In this document: piece by piece, positions 59,808-64,000 of the stretch
Layout of the letters: every line of letters starts with the position of its first letter
Numbering within the stretch: the stretch's first letter is position 1
NCBI RefSeq assembly: GCF_000368265.1
Contig: NZ_KB851219.1
Span: forward strand, 573,920-637,919
Direction: 5' to 3'
Length of the DNA: 64,000 nt
DNA from: Acinetobacter brisouisimilis
Lineage (GTDB): Bacteria; Pseudomonadota; Gammaproteobacteria; Pseudomonadales; Moraxellaceae
The notes under the pieces: model-generated
Told to the model about the DNA's origin: nothing
Database searches by the model: none
Seen by the model: the letters and a program-made list of their open reading frames with translations, nothing else
Program-made: the position numbers and the translations under genes

Positions 59808-62597
59808 ATGTTAGAACAACAAGCCACTGCCACTGTAGAAAATGCTGTGGTGATGCAGGCGGTCACACATCGTTATGGTCAGGTACAGGCGCTCGATGCT
59901 GTAAGTTTAACGATTCCTAAAGGCGTTACAGTCGGTCTGATTGGCCCAGATGGGGTAGGAAAATCAACACTATTGAGTTTAATCGCTGGGATTAAAGTGA
60001 TTCAGACGGGGAGCGTACACGTTCTGGGTTGTGACCTGTCAAATAAAAAACAGCAACGAGCATTATCTCACAAAGTGGCATTTATGCCGCAGGGTTTGGG
60101 ACATAACCTTTATCCGACCTTATCGGTCTATGAAAATGTTGATTTTCATGCACGGCTGTTTGGTTTGCCACGACAGGCGCGTCATGCGCATATTCAGCGC
60201 TTGCTAGAAGCAACAGGACTTGCACCATTTGCCGAGCGCGCTGCGGGAAAACTGTCCGGCGGCATGAAGCAAAAGCTCAGCCTATGCTGTGCGCTGGTGC
60301 ATCAGCCTGAACTGCTGATTTTGGATGAGCCAACGACAGGTGTTGACCCATTGTCTCGCCGCCAGTTCTGGAGTTTGGTGGACAGCCTACGCAGTGAAAA
60401 TCAGGGCATGACGGTACTGGTTTCAACGGCTTATATCGATGAAGCTGAACGTTTTGAATATTTGCTGGCAATGGATGATGGCAAGCTGCTTACCAGTGCC
60501 CCAACCCAAGCGGTTTTACAGCAAACCCAAAGCCAGACTTTGGAGCAAGCCTATATCAAGCTTTTGCCCGATCATAAAAAAACCGATGAACATGGTTTGC
60601 AACTGACACCATTCATTAAAGATGAAAGCTCACCTCCAGCGATTGAGGCGGTCAACCTAACCAAAAGTTTTGGTGATTTTACTGCGGTTGATCATGTCAA
60701 TTTCACTATTGAGCGCGGTGAAATTTTTGGCTTTCTGGGGTCAAATGGCTGTGGTAAATCCACCACCATGAAAATGCTAACAGGTCTACTTGAAGCCACC
60801 GAAGGCAGTGCCAAATTACTTGGAACACAAATTGAAACTTCCGATATGCAGACTCGCTTGCGGGTCGGTTATATGTCACAGGCATTTTCTTTGTATGAGG
60901 AGCTAACAGTCAGGCAAAATCTGGTCTTGCATGCACAGCTTTATCGGATGCCTGAAGCCAAGATTGCTGCACGGGTCGATGCTGCTTTACAAGAATTTGA
61001 CTTGGAGAGTATTGCTTCTACCAAGCCCAGTGAAATTTCGTTGGGAATGCGCCAGCGTTTGCAACTTGCAGCAGCTTGTTTACATCATCCTGAAGTGTTG
61101 ATTTTAGATGAACCGACTTCAGGGGTTGACCCCGCAGCACGAGATATGTTCTGGCGACATTTATTGCGCTTGTCCCGAGATGACCGCATTACCATTTTTG
61201 TATCGACCCATTTTATGAATGAAGCCGCGCGTTGCGATCGGATCTCCTTCATGCATCGTGGGCAAGTACTCGCAGTGGGTTCACCTGAACAGCTTTGTCA
61301 GCAGCAACAGACGACAGATCTTGAAGAAGCCTTTATTGCCTATTTGCAAGAGGCTTCACAGCAGAAAAAAGCGCCCTCCGCAGTTGCAGAAGAGACTGTG
61401 GAAAACTCTCATGAATTTACAGATTTAAGTCATCTAGCAGCTTTTAATTCGGCACAGGTACAAGGCGTATTGTACTGGCTGGCAACAGTTTGGACATTTG
61501 CAGTCCGTGAAGGCAAAGAATTATTCCGTGACAAGATTCGCCTGTTTTTTGCCTTAATTGGCCCTGTCATTTTAATGATGGCAGCAGCTTATGGCGTATC
61601 GTTTGACGTAAAGAAAATCAAGTTTGCGGTACTTGACCGTGACCAGACCATTGAAAGTCGTGAGTTGATTCAAAACTTTTCCGCATCGAGCTATTTTAAG
61701 TTGACCGAATATCTGGACAGTAGTGATCAGATTGACTACTCATTGAAAAGTTCACAAGCACGTTTGGTGATTGATATTCCACCACACTTTGGACAGCAGT
61801 TAATGCGTGGAGAAAAGCCAGAAGTCGGTTTCTATATCGATGGGTCTTTACCTTTTATCGCGGAAAATATTAAAGGTTTTGTTTTAGGCATATTAACCAG
61901 CTACTTAAATGACAAGTTGCAGGAAAAAGGTTATTCGTTCAATACTGCTGACTCCGTGCAGCTTCAGCCGCGCTATGTCTATAATCAGGATTTTAAAAGT
62001 ATTTATGCGATGGCTCCTGGCATGATCATGCTGGCAACCATGCTGATTCCTGTGATGATGACTGCGCTGGGCGTGGTACGTGAACGGGAAATTGGTTCGA
62101 TTACCAATTTGTATACTTCACCTGCATCGGTACGGCAGTTTTTGATTGGCAAACAGTTACCGTATATCACCGTTGCCATGTGCAGTTATTTGATTTTGGT
62201 GTGGCTTGCGGTTGTGGTGCTACGTGTGCCTGTGCGGGGCAATTTCTTTGCGATGGCATTGGGGGCATTTGCGCTGATTTGTGCTGCAACTTCGTTCGGG
62301 TTACTGATTTCCAGTTTTGTTAAATCTCAGGTTGCGGCAATTTTTGGTTCAGCGATTTTATCCATGATTCCTGCGCTGAATTTTTCGGGGTTGTTCTATC
62401 CATTGTCCACGCTGACAGGCGTTGGTTACTGGATAGGATGGTGTTTCCCAACCTCATGGTTTCAGTTGATTAGTCTGGGTGGCTTTACCAAAGGATTGAG
62501 TTTTCAGAGTTTTATCGGGTATTACCTGATTCTGTTTGGTTTTGGCGTGGTCTATGTGTTTTTGGCAGGATTGGTGCTGAAAAAGCAGGAGGTATAG
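59808..62597 (+). CDS. Fused ABC transporter: two ATPase domains plus ABC-2 permease (RbbA/YhiH-like)
   Basis: The 929-residue protein has ATPase 1 (Walker A GPDGVGKST, signature LSGGMKQKL, Walker B LLILDEPTTGVDP), ATPase 2 from about residue 283 (GSNGCGKST, signature ISLGMRQRL, VLILDEPTSGVDP) and an ABC-2 membrane domain from about residue 565 with six hydrophobic segments and a periplasmic loop. The first Walker A has Asp where most have Asn, as in RbbA. RbbA was named for ribosome-bound ATPase activity, but in this setting export is more likely. Substrate unknown. Confidence 0.92.
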   Translation: MLEQQATATVENAVVMQAVTHRYGQVQALDAVSLTIPKGVTVGLIGPDGVGKSTLLSLIAGIKVIQTGSVHVLGCDLSNKKQQRALSHKVAFMPQGLGHNLYPTLSVYENVDFHARLFGLPRQARHAHIQRLLEATGLAPFAERAAGKLSGGMKQKLSLCCALVHQPELLILDEPTTGVDPLSRRQFWSLVDSLRSENQGMTVLVSTAYIDEAERFEYLLAMDDGKLLTSAPTQAVLQQTQSQTLEQAYIKLLPDHKKTDEHGLQLTPFIKDESSPPAIEAVNLTKSFGDFTAVDHVNFTIERGEIFGFLGSNGCGKSTTMKMLTGLLEATEGSAKLLGTQIETSDMQTRLRVGYMSQAFSLYEELTVRQNLVLHAQLYRMPEAKIAARVDAALQEFDLESIASTKPSEISLGMRQRLQLAAACLHHPEVLILDEPTSGVDPAARDMFWRHLLRLSRDDRITIFVSTHFMNEAARCDRISFMHRGQVLAVGSPEQLCQQQQTTDLEEAFIAYLQEASQQKKAPSAVAEETVENSHEFTDLSHLAAFNSAQVQGVLYWLATVWTFAVREGKELFRDKIRLFFALIGPVILMMAAAYGVSFDVKKIKFAVLDRDQTIESRELIQNFSASSYFKLTEYLDSSDQIDYSLKSSQARLVIDIPPHFGQQLMRGEKPEVGFYIDGSLPFIAENIKGFVLGILTSYLNDKLQEKGYSFNTADSVQLQPRYVYNQDFKSIYAMAPGMIMLATMLIPVMMTALGVVREREIGSITNLYTSPASVRQFLIGKQLPYITVAMCSYLILVWLAVVVLRVPVRGNFFAMALGAFALICAATSFGLLISSFVKSQVAAIFGSAILSMIPALNFSGLFYPLSTLTGVGYWIGWCFPTSWFQLISLGGFTKGLSFQSFIGYYLILFGFGVVYVFLAGLVLKKQEV

Positions 62598-62599
62598 TT

Positions 62600-63724
62600 A
62601 TGCTGCGCTGGCTTAAAAATGTCTGGATTCTCAGTCTAAAAGAACTTAAAAGCCTGTTTAATGATGTGATTTTACTGGGGCTGATTGTGGTATTCTTGTC
62701 GGTTGCTGTATACACCGTGGCTAAAGGGATCACCACCGAAGTGCGTAATGCGTCAGTTGCCATTATTGACGAAGACCGTTCACAGTTGTCTTTTCAGATT
62801 CGGGATGCACTGCAAGCACCATATTTTAAACAACCTGCGATTATCTCACCTGATCAGGTTGATCAGGCAATGGACAAAAGTAATTATGTTTTTGTGATCA
62901 CTATTCCTGCGAATTTTGAGCGTGATGTCTTGGCAAATCGACAGGTGTCTATACAAGTTCTGGCCGATGCGACTGCAGTGACACAAGCAGGTGTTGGAAC
63001 GACTTATCTGAATCAGATCATACAAAATGAAGTCAATGCGTTTAAGCATCAGTCTCCTACAGATATGTTGCCATTAACGCCGATGGTACGAGTATTTTTT
63101 AATCCCAATACTCAAACGCACTGGTATACAGGCGTGGCACAAGTGCTGAACAATATTACCTTGCTTGCCATGATTTTGGTGGGGGCCGCGGTTATTCGGG
63201 AAAAAGAACACGGTACGATTGAGCATTTATTGGTTATGCCTGTACATGCCAGTGAAATTGCGATGTCTAAAATTCTGACCAATGGTTTGGTGATTACCTT
63301 GGCGGCATTATTGTCTTTATGGTTAGTGGTGCAAACGTTGCTGCAAGTCCCAATTAACGGCTCGATTGGTTTGTATGTTTTAGGTACAGCCATTTATTTG
63401 TTTTCGGTCTCTTCTATGGGAATTTGTCTGGCAACAGTTGCGCCAACCATGCCTCAGTTTGGCCTGTTATGTTTGCCTATTTATATGGTGAGCCGCTTGT
63501 TATCTGGTTCTGAATCCCCGATTGAAAGCATGCCTGAGTGGATTCAGCAGGTTACCTTTTATTCACCTGTGACCTTATATATGCAGTTTGGGCAAGAAGT
63601 GCTGTTTCGTGATGCAGGTTTAGATATCGTGTGGAAAAAGTTACTGATTATGAGTGCAATCGGCGCAGCATTTTTAATGTTTGCGCTCAAGCGCTTTCGT
63701 TCCATGTTGACGAGTCAGGGATAA
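62600..63724 (+). CDS. ABC-2 type permease (YhhJ-like)
   Basis: The 374-residue membrane protein has an N-terminal transmembrane segment (about 22-45), a large periplasmic domain (residues 45-175; NASVAIIDEDRSQLSFQIRDALQAP) and five or six C-terminal segments with the ABC-2 motif REKEHGTIEHLLVMPVHASEIAMSKI. It starts 2 nt after the fused ABC gene and pairs with its permease half. The second half ends YSPVTLYMQFGQEVLFRDAGLDIVWKKL, typical of YhhJ/YbhR-type proteins. Confidence 0.92.
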   Translation: MLRWLKNVWILSLKELKSLFNDVILLGLIVVFLSVAVYTVAKGITTEVRNASVAIIDEDRSQLSFQIRDALQAPYFKQPAIISPDQVDQAMDKSNYVFVITIPANFERDVLANRQVSIQVLADATAVTQAGVGTTYLNQIIQNEVNAFKHQSPTDMLPLTPMVRVFFNPNTQTHWYTGVAQVLNNITLLAMILVGAAVIREKEHGTIEHLLVMPVHASEIAMSKILTNGLVITLAALLSLWLVVQTLLQVPINGSIGLYVLGTAIYLFSVSSMGICLATVAPTMPQFGLLCLPIYMVSRLLSGSESPIESMPEWIQQVTFYSPVTLYMQFGQEVLFRDAGLDIVWKKLLIMSAIGAAFLMFALKRFRSMLTSQG

Positions 63725-63743
63725 GCTTGTGGAGAATAATAAA

Positions 63744-64000
63744 ATGCAAAAATCGCTGTTGGTAATAGCCATGGGGAGCATATTGCTCGCTGCATGTAGT
63801 CCATTGCAAGTCAAACTGGATTCGAAAGTCGCTGTGCCTACACAGTTTGAACACGTTGCGGCGACTCCTGATGCAACTGATGTCTCACAGTGGTGGCTCA
63901 CATGGCATGACCCTGTACTGACACAGCTGATTCAACACGGTCTGCAAAATAATCACGATTTGACTGCTGCACGGGCAAACTTGCAGGCGGCACGTGCCAA
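63744..64000 (+). CDS. NodT-type outer-membrane efflux lipoprotein (3' end outside window)
   Basis: GGAGA lies 8 nt before ATG 63744. The visible residues begin MQKSLLVIAMGSILLAACSP, a lipoprotein signal with lipobox LAAC, followed by the TolC-family start (WWLTWHDPVLTQLIQHGLQNNHDLTAARANLQAARA). It would give the outer-membrane channel for the HlyD/ABC system upstream. The gene is cut by the window end. Confidence 0.9.
   Translation, partial: MQKSLLVIAMGSILLAACSPLQVKLDSKVAVPTQFEHVAATPDATDVSQWWLTWHDPVLTQLIQHGLQNNHDLTAARANLQAARA

Overview
The window reads as a stretch of ordinary chromosome from an Acinetobacter species (Gammaproteobacteria, Moraxellaceae). I base this on protein similarity from memory and gene order: pyrG-kdsA-eno-ftsB-ispD-ispF, a chromosomal pmrCAB operon, a PutA without its usual DNA-binding domain beside an Lrp-type regulator, and the cvpA-purF and rpsU-yqeY pairs. 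Base composition is AT-leaning. I see no tRNA, rRNA, CRISPR array, prophage or insertion sequence.

Layout. 1-3 kb: the end of a pyrimidine-degradation (rut) operon, rutB-rutC-rutF-rutG, with no rutD or rutE in their usual place. 3.3-4.4 kb: trmA. 4.5-10.5 kb: proline catabolism (putA, an Lrp-family regulator, putP), with a shared 46-47 nt upstream element in front of putA and putP. 11-12.5 kb: aspA. 12.8-17.1 kb: a PadR-type regulator, an alpha/beta hydrolase and a zinc-cysteine-less sirtuin, divergent from a 2,4-dienoyl-CoA reductase (fadH), with two near-identical 16-bp palindromes between them. 17.2-24.1 kb: a lipoprotein, then pyrG, kdsA, eno, ftsB, ispD, a small secreted protein and ispF. 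24.1-28.5 kb: a phosphatase-like protein lacking the catalytic Arg, a DAHP synthase, a TauE-type exporter, and flavohaemoglobin hmp behind a perfect NsrR-like palindrome. 29-37 kb: lpxB, DUF2797, a small unknown protein, thiG-thiS-DUF423, rpoH, a TusA-like protein, a cold-shock protein with a long leader, rhlB and a lipoprotein. 37-45.3 kb: nitroreductase, gpsA, sixA, pyrD, cvpA, purF, a membrane M48-like protein with a destroyed HExxH motif, and a protein I identify as a probable DNA polymerase III psi subunit (holD). 45.3-50.7 kb: ghrB-like dehydrogenase, a BepA-like protease, two tandem paralogous secreted proteins with matching 3' hairpins, yqeY, rpsU, tsaD. 50.7-53 kb: a GST, a remnant of a dienelactone hydrolase, a YigZ protein and a hexapeptide acyltransferase. 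53.4-58.6 kb: pmrCAB (lipid A phosphoethanolamine modification) and glycerate kinase. 58.8 kb to the end: a four-gene export system (HlyD-type fusion protein, fused double-ATPase ABC protein, second permease, and the start of a NodT-type outer-membrane lipoprotein).

Most genes are housekeeping. The points most worth following are the put regulatory element, the PadR operator pair, the holD candidate, the dead M48 homologue, and the duplicated gene-plus-hairpin unit at 47.8-48.75 kb. I did not find a convincing undescribed multi-gene system.
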